From Oxalobacteraceae bacterium OTU3CAMAD1 (GTDB taxonomy: Bacteria; Pseudomonadota; Gammaproteobacteria; Burkholderiales; Burkholderiaceae_D), in the NCBI GenBank assembly GCA_024123915.1, contig CP099650.1:3844001-3908000 (forward strand): a DNA stretch of 64,000 nt, in the 5' to 3' direction. The translations under genes and the position numbers were made by a program. This document shows, piece by piece, positions 47,870 through 57,507 of this stretch; within the stretch, counting starts at the first letter, position 1; every line of letters begins with the position of its first letter. The notes beneath the pieces are model-generated. The model was not told where the DNA came from and searched no databases. It saw nothing but the letters and a program-made list of their open reading frames with translations.

Positions 47870-48133
47870 TCAGCGAGCCGGAGGCGTCGACTCTGGCGTG
47901 GTCGTTGCCGGTGGAGTCGTGGCGTCCGTAGGGTTAGTGCTGCCAGCGGCCGGTGGCGTGGTCGCGTCCGGAGCCGGTGTCGGCGTCGAAGGCGTCGCGC
48001 TAGGCGCCGGGGTTGGGGCGGTCGTGGCTTCTGGTGTAACTGGATCGGCTTCTTGCTTTTTGCAACCGGTAACAGCTGCGGCAGTCAGGATCAACGCAAA
48101 GGCGAACTTGGCGGGTACATTCAGTTGTTTCAT
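47870..48133 (-). CDS. Small Pro/Thr/Ala-rich lipoprotein
   Basis: An 87-residue lipoprotein. A signal helix (about 8-22) ends in the lipobox AVTGC with C24, followed by KKQEADP. The rest is almost entirely Pro, Thr, Ala and Ser in PAPDATTPP-like repeats, so it is disordered and may extend through or along the cell wall. AAGGAGG precedes the ATG at an ideal distance. Function is unknown. Confidence 0.78.
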   Translation of the reverse strand: MKQLNVPAKFAFALILTAAAVTGCKKQEADPVTPEATTAPTPAPSATPSTPTPAPDATTPPAAGSTNPTDATTPPATTTPESTPPAR

Positions 48134-48145
48134 GGTGACCTCCTT

Positions 48146-48177
48146 GGTGTAGTGTTGATACGTATCTTAGCTACACC
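48146..48177. promoter_or_regulatory. Nested palindromes upstream of the small lipoprotein gene
   Basis: GGTGTAG (48146-48152) and CTACACC (48171-48177) bracket the perfect 10-bp palindrome GATACGTATC (48157-48166). It lies just upstream of the AAGGAGG of the lipoprotein gene, where the operator or start of transcription would be. The minus strand reads CTAAGATACG across it, and TAAGAT could be a -10 element. The rest of the gap to the LacI gene (48178-48362) holds no gene that I can support. Confidence 0.35.
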
Positions 48178-48362
48178 TGAGCTCGGGCGGTATAGGCGTT
48201 CTCGCGGCGTGTTTGTAGGACTAGTCTTAAATGGTGTCATGGACCCGGGGCGCAGTTCACAGATGCGAAAGCGTGTATCGCCGGGTCGCGTTCTAGACTG
48301 AAGGAAACTGTTTTTGACCCGCGCCCATACTGCGTCCGCCAATCACGGGGATCGACGATGTT

Positions 48363-49457
48363 TTATCTGGCGCCGCGCTTGACGATCCTGGCCGGGGGGC
48401 GCATGCGTGGTGCGGCGTCCGACTGGCGCCGTATCAGCGCGTAGTCCATCAACGCGTGTTCCGGCGCCTGCGGCGCGCCGCTGTGGCGGGCGCGGACCTG
48501 CTGCACCAGCGACCGAAGCGCCGCCTCGGCCATGCCGGTGATGGGCTGGCGCACGGTGGTGAGTTCGGGCCAGATCGTCGTCGCCAATGCGGTATCGTCG
48601 AAGCCGGCCACGGTCAGGTCGCCCGGCACGTCCAGTCCTAATCTGTGGGCGATCGCCACCACGGCGGCGGCCATGTCGTCGTTGCTGGCGAAGATGGCGG
48701 TCGGTCGCGGCTCCTGCGCCAGCAGGATCTCCGCCGCGTCCAACCCCGAACGATAGGTGAACATCCCCGGCACGATCAGCTCCGGCGCGCCCTGCGCGTG
48801 ATGCTCGGCGATGGCTGCCTTGAAACCAGCCAGCCGGCGCGCGCTCGCGCTCTGGTTCGGATGGCCGGCGACGAAGCCGATGCGCTGGTGTCCCAGCGCG
48901 ATCAGATGGCAGGCCATCGCATGGGCGGCCGCGTAGTCGTCGATGCTCACGCCGCTGACACGCGGGTCCGGCTGGCCACAGGCGACCGTCACGGTCGGCG
49001 TGCCGGCATCGGTGATCAAGTCGATCAGCTGTTTCGAGTCGCATAGCGGCGGCGGCAGGATGATGCCGTCGACGCCATTGGCGATCAGGCGGCGGGCCTG
49101 TTCGACGCCGTGTTCATCGGCCTCGCATTTTTCCACCACCAGCTGGACGTTGTTCGGGCCGGCCTGGTTGAGCAGCCCGACCAGAAATTCGCTCAGGTAG
49201 CCGGCGCTTGGGTTACTGTACAAAAAACCGATGCGGATCGAGCGCGAACCGGCCAGGCGGCGCGCCGCCTGATTGGGTACGTAGCTCAGGGCGGCGACGG
49301 CGTCGGCCACGCGGTTGCGGGTTTTCTCGCTCACTTTGGCGTCGCCGTTCATCACGCGCGACACGGTCATCGGGGACACGCCGGCCAGCTTGGCGACATC
49401 GGTCATTGTCGGTGCTTGCGCCGGCGGGTCCAGGGGGCCTTGCTCTCTACTTGTCAT
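48363..49457 (-). CDS. LacI-family regulator of the glucuronoxylan genes
   Basis: A 364-residue LacI/GalR repressor: helix-turn-helix at about 18-40 (TMTDVAKLAGVSPMTVSRVMNG), hinge, and a periplasmic-binding-like sugar domain from about 75. The ATG at 49457 has GGAG five bases upstream; the frame extends 21 residues further but without a ribosome site. It follows the GH67 gene on the same strand and is the only regulator in the xylan region, so it probably senses a xylan or glucuronate-derived sugar. Candidate operators lie at 56077 and 60421-60457. Confidence 0.88.
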   Translation of the reverse strand: MTSREQGPLDPPAQAPTMTDVAKLAGVSPMTVSRVMNGDAKVSEKTRNRVADAVAALSYVPNQAARRLAGSRSIRIGFLYSNPSAGYLSEFLVGLLNQAGPNNVQLVVEKCEADEHGVEQARRLIANGVDGIILPPPLCDSKQLIDLITDAGTPTVTVACGQPDPRVSGVSIDDYAAAHAMACHLIALGHQRIGFVAGHPNQSASARRLAGFKAAIAEHHAQGAPELIVPGMFTYRSGLDAAEILLAQEPRPTAIFASNDDMAAAVVAIAHRLGLDVPGDLTVAGFDDTALATTIWPELTTVRQPITGMAEAALRSLVQQVRARHSGAPQAPEHALMDYALIRRQSDAAPRMRPPARIVKRGAR

Positions 49458-49532
49458 CTTCACTCCAGGGTCAGGTCCACCAATGCTACACGAGCTGGGC
49501 TGTAGATGCGATTTTAGCAAATGATTTTCCTG

Positions 49533-51725
49533 TTATCCCCGGCCCGGCGCGTAGGGGAAGTGGATGGCCTTGTAGTAGTCCAGCGGTTTTGGCGGCTGCT
49601 GTACGCCCGGTGGCAGCGGCAAGCCGTTCACCGACTGGAAGTAGGCGATGCAGGCATTGCGCCACAACTCGGCGTTGGCGACCTGGCGCTGCAGGCGCTG
49701 CGCCACTTCCGCGTGGCGACGGGCGTCGATCAGCGGCCGCAGCGCCATCCAGCGCGATTGCAGCTCGCGCGCGCCGCGCACGCCGGTGTCGTAGTGGTGT
49801 ATCAGTTCGGCCCACAGCGTGCGGCCCGACGGCATTGAGTAATCCCACGGCAGGTGGTGGAACCACAGCAGGAATTCCGGCGGCGTGGTGCGCGGATCGG
49901 CATACTGGCGCGCGATCTCCGGCGCGTACTGGGCGAGCGCGTTGGTGCCTTTGGCGGTGCGGTCGAAGCCGATGCCGTCGCGGGCGGCGCGGTGGTAGTA
50001 GACCGGATTCCAGTCCTCGCGCTCCAGATTGTCGATCCATGGCGCCGGGCCGTGGTGGTGGGAGGTACCCATCATATGATGCAGGCCCATTGGCGTCATG
50101 TAATCGACCACGGTTTCGCGCGATTTCATCATGATGTCGACCACCGGCGCGGTGACGCGTGCGTCGGGACTGAAGGTTTGGGCGGCCCATTCGACGGCGA
50201 TGTCGCGCGCCGACGCCTGCGGGTTCCACGCCAGGCGGCCGTACGCGTACCAGTTGGCCTGGTCGAAGTGGTGGCCGGTCCAGTTGCGGTCCGTGCCGAT
50301 GTTGGCCACGCCGGCCATGCCGGTCAGGGTCGGGCGCTCGGCCGACGCCGGCGGCAGGGCCTTGCCCTCGACCACCTGCGCCACCGTCAGGCCTTGCGGC
50401 GCGCGTTTGGTGTCGGCGCGCAGCGTCTCTTCGAACATGGTGCCCAGATAGGCCAGGTCGGTGGAAAAGCCCAGATACTCCTTGGTGATCTGGAATTCCA
50501 TCATCAGCGGCGTCTTCGGCATGCCGCCGAACATCGGATGGAACGGTTCGCGCGGCTGGAAGTCGATGGCGCCGTTCTTCACCTGCACCATGACGTTGGA
50601 GGCGAATTTGCCGTCGAGCGGCGTGAACTCGTCGTAGGCCTGCTTGGCGCGGTCGGTGGCTTTGTCGGCGCCGTGCGCGTAGACGAAGGCGCGCCACATG
50701 ACGATGCCCTTGTGCGGCGCCACGGCGGCGGCCAGCATGTTGGCGCCGTCTACGTGGGTGCGGTGGTAGTCCTGCGGGCCTGGCTGGCCCTCGGAATTGG
50801 CCTTGACCAGGAAACCGCCGAAGTCCGGGATCACTCGGTAGATCTCGTCGGCCTTCTTGCGCCACCATGCCTGCACCGCCGGCGAGAGCGGATCGGCGGT
50901 GTCGGTCTCTTTGAGTTCCAGCGGCGTCGAGAAGCGCGCGGACAAGTACACCTTGATGCCGTAGGGGCGCAAAATGTCGGCGACGGCCGCGGCCTTGGCA
51001 ATGAAGGCTGCGGTCAGCACTTCCGGTTTGGAGTTGACGTTGTTGAGGACCGTGCCGTTGATGCCCAGGGAGGCGTTGGCGCGCGCGTAATCGGTGTAGC
51101 GGCGGTCGGCGATGTCCGGCAGCGCCCACCAGTCCCAGATAGAGAAGCCGGAGTAGCCGCGTTCCACCGTGCGGTCCAGGTTATCCCAGTGGTTGAGTAA
51201 GCGCAGTTGCAGCTTGGGCGCCGAACTGGCCTCCGGCGCCGCGCCGGTGGCGGCCGCGCGCAGCCAGGCGAAGGAACCGTACAACAGGCCGATGTCGCTA
51301 TTGGCGGCGATCAGCGTCACGTTGTGGCCCTGTACGCGGGTTTTACGCAGCAGGTAGCCTTCCTGGCCCAAGGTCGCCAGCTCGGCGCGCAGCGGGGAGG
51401 AGGATGCGGCCAGTTCCGGCAGCGTCGCCGGCGTCGCCAGCACCAGCGACCCATCGCGTATTGCCGTCGATGTCGCCGGGGCGCTTCCCAGCATGCCTTG
51501 CAGTCCCTTTTGCAGTTCGCTCAGCGCGGCCTGCGAGGTGGGCGAGGGCTTGCCCACCAAGACCAGCGTGCGGGCCTGCGGCTGCAGTTTGGCCTGCGCC
51601 GCGCGTTCCAGGGGTTGGTAGCGCAGCCACAGGTCGTAGCCGTCTTCGTCGGCGGCGCATGCCGGCGCCGCAGCGGCCAACGACAACAATACAGTCGCCA
51701 TCAGCTTGATAAATATGTTTGCCAT
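49533..51725 (-). CDS. GH67 alpha-glucuronidase, exported
   Basis: A 730-residue family 67 enzyme that removes 4-O-methyl-glucuronic acid from the non-reducing end of xylo-oligosaccharides. Catalytic residues can be placed as E312 (ANSEGQPGP), D388 (GAIDFQPREP) and E410 (MMEFQITKEYLG), the acid and paired bases of the family. A Sec signal peptide (about 1-24, ending ACAADED) shows it acts in the periplasm or at the outer membrane, while many GH67 enzymes are cytoplasmic. It lies 25 bp after the GH115 gene on the same strand. Confidence 0.93.
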   Translation of the reverse strand: MANIFIKLMATVLLSLAAAAPACAADEDGYDLWLRYQPLERAAQAKLQPQARTLVLVGKPSPTSQAALSELQKGLQGMLGSAPATSTAIRDGSLVLATPATLPELAASSSPLRAELATLGQEGYLLRKTRVQGHNVTLIAANSDIGLLYGSFAWLRAAATGAAPEASSAPKLQLRLLNHWDNLDRTVERGYSGFSIWDWWALPDIADRRYTDYARANASLGINGTVLNNVNSKPEVLTAAFIAKAAAVADILRPYGIKVYLSARFSTPLELKETDTADPLSPAVQAWWRKKADEIYRVIPDFGGFLVKANSEGQPGPQDYHRTHVDGANMLAAAVAPHKGIVMWRAFVYAHGADKATDRAKQAYDEFTPLDGKFASNVMVQVKNGAIDFQPREPFHPMFGGMPKTPLMMEFQITKEYLGFSTDLAYLGTMFEETLRADTKRAPQGLTVAQVVEGKALPPASAERPTLTGMAGVANIGTDRNWTGHHFDQANWYAYGRLAWNPQASARDIAVEWAAQTFSPDARVTAPVVDIMMKSRETVVDYMTPMGLHHMMGTSHHHGPAPWIDNLEREDWNPVYYHRAARDGIGFDRTAKGTNALAQYAPEIARQYADPRTTPPEFLLWFHHLPWDYSMPSGRTLWAELIHHYDTGVRGARELQSRWMALRPLIDARRHAEVAQRLQRQVANAELWRNACIAYFQSVNGLPLPPGVQQPPKPLDYYKAIHFPYAPGRG

Positions 51726-51750
51726 CTTGTCTCCGTTTGTATTTTTTTAA

Positions 51751-54621
51751 TCAGCGCGCGCGCGGGCTTTCTGGCGGGCCGAGATAGCTGTCGCGCTGCC
51801 CGCCGGTGTCGACCACCAGTTTTTGCAGCACCAGGGCGGGATCGATCACCCAGAATTTCAAGGTGTGCTTACCCGCGCTTTCGATCGTGTGTTGGGACGT
51901 CATGACGGTCGCGCCATCCGAGACGGTACGCTCCCATGCTTTTTCGGAGCTGTCCGCGTGCAGGTTGACGATCTGCGGTGCTTCGTCGTCAAACGATATC
52001 GCGTAGCGCAGGCCGGGTCCCGGCTGGATCTTCTGGGTCGGCGCCAGTGTGGCGTGCACGGCGACCTTGCCCTTCGTGGTCAACTGCATCTGGTACTCAA
52101 GCCGCATTTGCGGCACGCCGTCCGGTGGCGCATCGACCGGCAGCGTGGTCATGCCCGATAGCGTGCGGCCATGGTCGGGAATGCGCAGCCACTCGCGCTT
52201 TTCCGGCGCCACCGCCCGGGTGTAATGCTCCGCCTCCATCGACACCACGCCGGCGGTTTCGATAAAGTCCCCTTTGGCGGCCTTCGCCATGCCGATTGGG
52301 CGGCGCAGCGGCACGGCCACCGTCGTCTTGGCGCCGTTCGGACCGGAAACGGTCAAGGTCGCGCGGTCCACGCCTGACGGAACGTCCGCCCAGCGCACAT
52401 CGACGCCGACGCGCTGCTCGCGTTCCACCCGTCCCGCAGGCTTATCGAGCACGATGCCCGGGGTGTTGGCGGTTATCTTGTAGTCGAAGGGCTGCTGGCC
52501 GCGATTGAAGATCTCGATGTAGCGCGAGCGTCCCTCGAACGCGTCGAGGGCTGGCAGCGCCAGGGTGTCGCCGGCGGGGCCGGGCCATACGTTGGCGCTG
52601 CCTTCGACGGCCACGCCCATGTCGCCTTCCTTCGGAACCTGTACCTCCGTCACCGGCGGCATCACGTTGCGGGGCGGCTGGTTCCAGTAGGTGTAGCCCA
52701 GGTGGGTCTGCGACATCATGTGGTTCCATTTGCCGCCGCTGATGTCCTCATGATAGCGACGCACCAGCTCAGCATCCTGCTGGAACAGCTGGCGCGTGCG
52801 CGCCGCCAGATCGTTGGTGGAGGTGCGCCCCTGCAGGCCGTAAAGACGGTTCATGCCGGCGGTGACATACAACTCGTTGACCACGGCGCTGGCCTGCACC
52901 GGATACAGCACCAGCTGGAAGAAGGCATCGCGCTTGGCCGCCGGCAGCGCGGCCGAAATGCGTTCCGCGCGCGCCGCGATGTCGCGGTACTCGTCGACGA
53001 TGCGCGCCGCTTCGCCATAGTTGACCAGGCTGTAGGTGGTCGGTTCGAGCTGCTCCGGCTTTCGGCGGCCGTTGTATTTCGCGTACTTGGCGACGATGTC
53101 GGCGATGTCGTCCGCATGTTCGGGACCGAATTCACGGGTGGCCCACAGTTTCAGGTAGTCCGGCAGGCGCTGCGCCGGCCAGGCGGCGGGATTCCATGCG
53201 TAAGTCAGGAAGAATTCGATCGGCACTTCCATCGGTTTGAGGTCGCCCACGTTGACGATCCACATGCGGTTGGCCTGGTACTGCCACGCCAGATGCATCT
53301 GTTCCCATATCTTCGGCAGCGGCGTGACGTTGATCCATTTATAGGAGCGCGGGCCGCCGACGTAGTCGAAATGGTAGTAGACGCCGGCGCCGCCGGCGCG
53401 CTTGCGCTCCTCCTGCGTCGGCAGGCGGCGGATATTGCCCCAGTTGTCGTCGCACCAGAGCAGCATGACGTCGTCGGGGACGCGCATGCCTTTTTCGTAG
53501 TACTCCTGGACTTCCTTGTACAGCGCCCAGGTTTGCGGCACCTTGGTGACGTCCGGGTTGATCTGCTTGGCGATGGCTTCGCGCTGGCGGCTGACGATGC
53601 GTTCCAGCAGCGAGACGTTGGATTCCTCCGACATCGGCTCGTCGCCGTCGCCGCGCATGCCGATGGTGATCATTTTCTCGTAGTCGCGCGTGTTGCGCAG
53701 GCCTTTGTTCCAGAAGTCATCGAGCACGCGGGCGTTCTTGGTGTAGTCCCACGGGCCTTTGCCCTGGCGCTTCCATTCCTGCTGCGCGCGCATCATCGGC
53801 TCGTGGTGGGAGGTGCCCATGACGATGCCGTATTCGTCGGCCAGCTTGCCGTTTAATTTGTCGTCGTCGTAAAACGCGGAGTTCCACATCGCCGGCCACA
53901 GGTAGTTGGCGCGCAGGCGTAGCAGCAGCTCGAACACCTTGGTGTAGAACTCGTGGTTGTAGCCGCCGTAGCGCTGCTTTACCCAACCGGTCAGCGCGGG
54001 TTGTTCGTCGTTGAGGAAGATGCCGCGGTATTGCACCACCGGGGCGTCGCTGACGGCGGCGGGGGCGGAGGCGTAGATGCTGGCGTGGCTTTGCGCCGGC
54101 ACGTCGGCCCACCACTGCCACGGCGATACGCCGATCTGCTCGGAGATCTCGTAGATGCCGTAGATGGCGCCGCGCTTGTCGCTGCCGGCGATGACCAGGG
54201 CACGCTCGACGCCGGGCAGCGGGTTGCGCAGCGTTTGGACCTGCCAGCCTTCCCATTTGCCTTTGATGGCGGTGACGTTTAGTTTGCCGGCTTTTATCAG
54301 CTGGTCTATCAGGGGGCTTTTGCCGATGGTGCCGATGATGATGACGTCGGCGCCGGTGGGTTTTCCGGTTTGCTCCAGGGCGGGACGGGCGGTGCTGACG
54401 CGGGCAATGTCTTCCTGGAGGTCGCGCGCGGCGCGGAGTACGCCGGGGTGGTCGGCTTTGTCGACGTAGATGGTGGCGGCGCGGCCGGCATTGGCCAGCG
54501 TGACGGCGTCGGGGGCAGGGGTGTCGAATGTCGTCAGGCGTTTTTGGCCTAGCGCCTGGGCGGGGAGGGCGCAGGTTAACAGCGCCAGGAGGGCGGCGCC
54601 TGCGAGGTAGAGTTGTCTCAT
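51751..54621 (-). CDS. GH115 xylan alpha-1,2-glucuronidase, exported
   Basis: A 956-residue family 115 enzyme. It has a signal peptide (about 1-23), the N-terminal YVDKADHPGVLRAARDLQEDI region, a catalytic barrel with GIFLNDEQPALTGW, KVFELLLRLRANYLWPAMW and VMLLWCDDNWGNIRRLP, and a C-terminal beta domain with MEAEHYTR. Unlike GH67, GH115 takes glucuronic acid from internal positions of polymeric xylan, so the pair covers both polymer and oligomer substrates. It starts 115 bp after the esterase gene, and the gap carries a REP-like repeat. Confidence 0.93.
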   Translation of the reverse strand: MRQLYLAGAALLALLTCALPAQALGQKRLTTFDTPAPDAVTLANAGRAATIYVDKADHPGVLRAARDLQEDIARVSTARPALEQTGKPTGADVIIIGTIGKSPLIDQLIKAGKLNVTAIKGKWEGWQVQTLRNPLPGVERALVIAGSDKRGAIYGIYEISEQIGVSPWQWWADVPAQSHASIYASAPAAVSDAPVVQYRGIFLNDEQPALTGWVKQRYGGYNHEFYTKVFELLLRLRANYLWPAMWNSAFYDDDKLNGKLADEYGIVMGTSHHEPMMRAQQEWKRQGKGPWDYTKNARVLDDFWNKGLRNTRDYEKMITIGMRGDGDEPMSEESNVSLLERIVSRQREAIAKQINPDVTKVPQTWALYKEVQEYYEKGMRVPDDVMLLWCDDNWGNIRRLPTQEERKRAGGAGVYYHFDYVGGPRSYKWINVTPLPKIWEQMHLAWQYQANRMWIVNVGDLKPMEVPIEFFLTYAWNPAAWPAQRLPDYLKLWATREFGPEHADDIADIVAKYAKYNGRRKPEQLEPTTYSLVNYGEAARIVDEYRDIAARAERISAALPAAKRDAFFQLVLYPVQASAVVNELYVTAGMNRLYGLQGRTSTNDLAARTRQLFQQDAELVRRYHEDISGGKWNHMMSQTHLGYTYWNQPPRNVMPPVTEVQVPKEGDMGVAVEGSANVWPGPAGDTLALPALDAFEGRSRYIEIFNRGQQPFDYKITANTPGIVLDKPAGRVEREQRVGVDVRWADVPSGVDRATLTVSGPNGAKTTVAVPLRRPIGMAKAAKGDFIETAGVVSMEAEHYTRAVAPEKREWLRIPDHGRTLSGMTTLPVDAPPDGVPQMRLEYQMQLTTKGKVAVHATLAPTQKIQPGPGLRYAISFDDEAPQIVNLHADSSEKAWERTVSDGATVMTSQHTIESAGKHTLKFWVIDPALVLQKLVVDTGGQRDSYLGPPESPRAR

Positions 54622-54681
54622 TTTTTTAGTGGTTATCTATTTTTTGTGTTTGTCGGCTTTTTTTTGGCCGCTGGCGGAGCT

Positions 54682-54714
54682 TGGCGGATTACGCTTTGCT
54701 AATCCGCCCTACGT
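54682..54714. repeat. REP-like palindromic repeat, copy A
   Basis: TGGCGGATTACG (54682-54693), a short CTTTG centre, then CTAATCCGCCCTACGT. This is the same element as copies B and C near 62941 and 63036. The arms GGCGGATTA and TAATCCGCC are complementary. The flanking CCGCTGGCGGAGCT is shared with copy B (CCGCTGGCGGCTCC). It lies in the gap between the esterase and GH115 genes. Confidence 0.8.
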
Positions 54715-54735
54715 GGTTCTTGGGTGTCTCTCCTG

Positions 54736-56055
54736 TCAGTTTCCTGGTTTTTTGCAGTTTCGGCGTAGCAGATCGAGTGGGACCGCGTCGGCCAGGGCGC
54801 GGTAGCCCGCCAGCGACGGGTGCAGGTGGTCGCCGGAGTCGAGCGGTTTGCTGATTCTTTTCGGGTCGGCGGGGTCGCGTATGGCCGCGTCGAAGTCGAC
54901 CACCGCGTCGAATACGCCGGAGTTGCGTATCCAGTTGTTCATTTCCTGGCGGTCCGCTTCGTTTTCCGGCTCCGGGTGGTAGTAGTCGCTGCCCACATAT
55001 GGGGTAATGGTTGCGCCGATCATACAGATTCCGCGTACCTTCGCGCGTTCGGCCAACTGGCGATGCGCGAGACGCAGATCGGCCAGCAGTTTTTTGCGGT
55101 CGGCCGGCAGGTCCGGGGTGTTGCGGTGCTGGCCGCCCAGGTCATTGACGCCTATGAAAACCAGCGCGTGCGTGACGCCGGCGCGCGACAGCACGTCCCG
55201 GTCGAAGCGCGACGCGAGATTCGGTCCCAGTCCGTCGCGCAGCATGCGGCCACCGCCGATGCCGGCGTTGACGATGCCCACTTGCTGGCCATCCTGGCGC
55301 AGACGCACCGCCAGCAGGTCGGTCCAGCGGGTATTGCTGTCGGTGGCGACGCCGTAGCCGTCGGTGATCGAGTCGCCGATGGCGACAAAGGCGCCGGTGC
55401 CGCGCGGCGCCTGCACATCGACGTCGCTTACCAGGAACCAGCGCGGTATGGTGCCGGCTTCGGCCCAATCGGCGTCCATGATGCGGTTACCCTTGGCGAA
55501 AAAGCTGGTGGCGCGCGAGCCGGAATGGCTGGTCTGGCGTGGCGGCGCCTCCTTGAAGTACAGCGATACCGAGAGGTCGCTGGCCGCTTTGACGTCCAGC
55601 GCCACGGCGTCGCTATAATATTCGGCGCCGGCAGGGATCATCACAGAGGGGCTGCCGTCGAAGGTGAGCGTGCGCGAGGTGGCGCCGTCGATTTGCGCTT
55701 TGCCCGGCGCCAGCGCCAGGGCGACGCTGGCGCCTTCCACCATCAGTGGCGCGGTGCCGTGCACGTTACTGAGGCGGACGCGCAGGCGGCTGCCACCGAG
55801 CGACAGGCGTACCGTCTGGCGCAGGCTGCCGTCGCGCCAGTTCGCGGCGGCCAGCTCGTTGGCCGCGTCGGGAATCTGCTGCGCCGTGCCCCAGGAGGCG
55901 ACCCAGCGCCCGTCCGACGGCAGGACTTCTCCGCCCGTGGCAGGGCCGTTCAGCGAGGCGCAGGCGGTCAGCGCAAGAGCGGGTACGATCGCCGCCAGGG
56001 CGGTGACCAACAATCCGCCGAAGCGGACGTGTGACGCGTGTTGACTTGGTCGCAT
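54736..56055 (-). CDS. SGNH/GDSL lipoprotein esterase, probable xylan deacetylase
   Basis: A 439-residue protein with a lipobox LTAC (C32), a beta-rich N-terminal domain (about 45-215), and an SGNH hydrolase domain. Block I is GDSITDGYG with S229, block III is FIGVNDLGG, and block V is SGDHLHPSLAGY with Asp and His. Such two-domain proteins are common in plant-polysaccharide loci as carbohydrate esterases. It is the first gene of the minus-strand xylan run, so acetyl or similar groups on xylan are its likely substrate. Confidence 0.85.
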   Translation of the reverse strand: MRPSQHASHVRFGGLLVTALAAIVPALALTACASLNGPATGGEVLPSDGRWVASWGTAQQIPDAANELAAANWRDGSLRQTVRLSLGGSRLRVRLSNVHGTAPLMVEGASVALALAPGKAQIDGATSRTLTFDGSPSVMIPAGAEYYSDAVALDVKAASDLSVSLYFKEAPPRQTSHSGSRATSFFAKGNRIMDADWAEAGTIPRWFLVSDVDVQAPRGTGAFVAIGDSITDGYGVATDSNTRWTDLLAVRLRQDGQQVGIVNAGIGGGRMLRDGLGPNLASRFDRDVLSRAGVTHALVFIGVNDLGGQHRNTPDLPADRKKLLADLRLAHRQLAERAKVRGICMIGATITPYVGSDYYHPEPENEADRQEMNNWIRNSGVFDAVVDFDAAIRDPADPKRISKPLDSGDHLHPSLAGYRALADAVPLDLLRRNCKKPGN

Positions 56056-56076
56056 AAATCCTTCACACTGGTTAAA

Positions 56077-56091
56077 TGTTAGCGCTTATCA
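56077..56091. promoter_or_regulatory. Candidate LacI-type operator (xyl-box-like) in the divergent gap
   Basis: TGTTAGCGCTTATCA lies in the 51-bp gap between the divergent esterase (56055) and glucarate dehydratase (56107) genes. Its AGCGCT core and flanks resemble the xyl-box TGGTAGCGCTAACA that I recall from Xanthomonas xylan regulons controlled by a LacI repressor (10 of 14 positions). One site here could govern both arms of the locus. Confidence 0.5.
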
Positions 56092-56106
56092 TTTTAGGGT
56101 AAAGGC

Positions 56107-57507
56107 ATGGTACAGGCAACAAATTTAGACAAGTCGGCAGCGCCGGTGATCACGGAAATGCGGGTCATCCCGGTGGCGGGCCACGACAGCATGCTGCTCA
56201 ATTTGTGCGGCGCGCACGCGCCATACTTCACCCGCAATCTGGTGCTGTTGAAGGATAGCGCCGGGCATACCGGCATGGGGGAGGTTCCCGGCGGCGCGGG
56301 CATATTGCGCGCGCTGGAAAACGCCGTCCCGCTGGTGGTCGGCACGCAGATCGGGCGCTATAACCGCACCCTGAACGGCATCCGCGACGCCATCGCCAAC
56401 AAGGATGTCAGCGGCCAGCAGTACCAGGTGACGTCGGAGGCGGAGGCGCAGGTGTTGAAGCAGCCGCACGAGATCAACTTGCGGCTGGAGAACGTGGTCA
56501 CCGCAGTCGAGGCGGCGCTGCTCGATCTGCTCGGCCAGCACCTTGGCGTGCCGGTGTGCGAGCTGCTGGGCGCAGGCCAGCAGCGCGACAGCGTGCCGAT
56601 GTTGGCCTACCTGTTCTACATCGGCGACCGTAATCGCACGGACCTCGCTTATCTGGCCGGGCAGGGCGCAGCAGCGGGCGACTGGTACCACATGCGCCAC
56701 CAGGAAGCGATGACGCCCGCCGCCATCGCCAAACTGGCCGAAGCGACGGTGGAAAAATACGGCTTCCGCGATTTCAAGCTCAAAGGTGGAGTGATGCAAG
56801 GCGCCGAGGAAATGGAGGCGGTGGCGGCGATCAAGGCGCGCTTCCCCGAGTCCCGCGTGACGCTGGACCCTAACGGCGCCTGGTCGCTGCGCGAGGCGAT
56901 AGATATCTGTCGCGGCAAGGGTCACCTTCTGGCCTATGCCGAAGATCCCTGCGGCCCCGAGAACGGCTATTCCGGCCGCGAAATCATGGCCGAATTCCGC
57001 CGCGCGACCGGCATCCCGACGGCTACCAACATGGTAGCCACCGACTGGCGCCAGATGGCCCACTCCCATTTGCTCGGCGCGGTCGACATCCCGCTGGCCG
57101 ACCCGCACTTCTGGACCATGCAGGGTTCCGTGCGACTGGCGCAGCTTTGCCACGAATGGGGCCTGACCTGGGGCTCGCACTCGAATAACCATTTCGATGT
57201 GTCTCTGGCGATGTTCACCCATGCGGCGGCCGCCGCGCCGGGTAAAATCACCGCCATCGACACGCACTGGATCTGGCAGGAAGGACAGGAACGCTTGACC
57301 CGCGAGCCGCTGCAAATCGTCGGCGGCGAGGTCAAGGTGCCGCTTGAGCCGGGTCTGGGCATCGAGCCGGACATGGATCGCATCGAGGCCGCCCACGAAC
57401 TGTATAAGAAAGTGGCATCCACCGCGCGCGACGACGCGATGGCGATGCGCTATCTGGTGCCCGAATGGACGTATTACCCTAACAAACCGAGTCTGGGAAG
57501 AACATGA
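56107..57507 (+). CDS. gudD: Glucarate dehydratase, enolase superfamily
   Basis: A 466-residue enolase-superfamily acid-sugar dehydratase. GudD signatures are clear: the KxK base in FKLKGG, metal ligands around LDPNGAW and EDP, and [16 protein letters not shown] with the catalytic His, followed by [20 protein letters not shown]. The enzyme turns D-glucarate into 5-keto-4-deoxyglucarate. Glucuronic acid released by the alpha-glucuronidases would reach it after oxidation to glucarate; no uronate dehydrogenase gene is in the window. It overlaps the next gene by four bases. Confidence 0.87.
   Translation: MVQATNLDKSAAPVITEMRVIPVAGHDSMLLNLCGAHAPYFTRNLVLLKDSAGHTGMGEVPGGAGILRALENAVPLVVGTQIGRYNRTLNGIRDAIANKDVSGQQYQVTSEAEAQVLKQPHEINLRLENVVTAVEAALLDLLGQHLGVPVCELLGAGQQRDSVPMLAYLFYIGDRNRTDLAYLAGQGAAAGDWYHMRHQEAMTPAAIAKLAEATVEKYGFRDFKLKGGVMQGAEEMEAVAAIKARFPESRVTLDPNGAWSLREAIDICRGKGHLLAYAEDPCGPENGYSGREIMAEFRRATGIPTATNMVATDWRQMAHSHLLGAVDIPLADPHFWTMQGSVRLAQLCHEWGLTWGSHSNNHFDVSLAMFTHAAAAAPGKITAIDTHWIWQEGQERLTREPLQIVGGEVKVPLEPGLGIEPDMDRIEAAHELYKKVASTARDDAMAMRYLVPEWTYYPNKPSLGRT

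Noticed and set aside
47363..48301. A 312-residue plus-strand frame across the metallopeptidase, lipoprotein and gap.
   Set aside because: It is antisense to a HExxH protein and a lipoprotein with good Shine-Dalgarno, and is mostly Arg/Gly low-complexity text.
48130..48342. A 70-residue minus-strand frame in the gap before the LacI gene.
   Set aside because: It overlaps the start of the small lipoprotein gene, including its ribosome site, and has no recognisable features.
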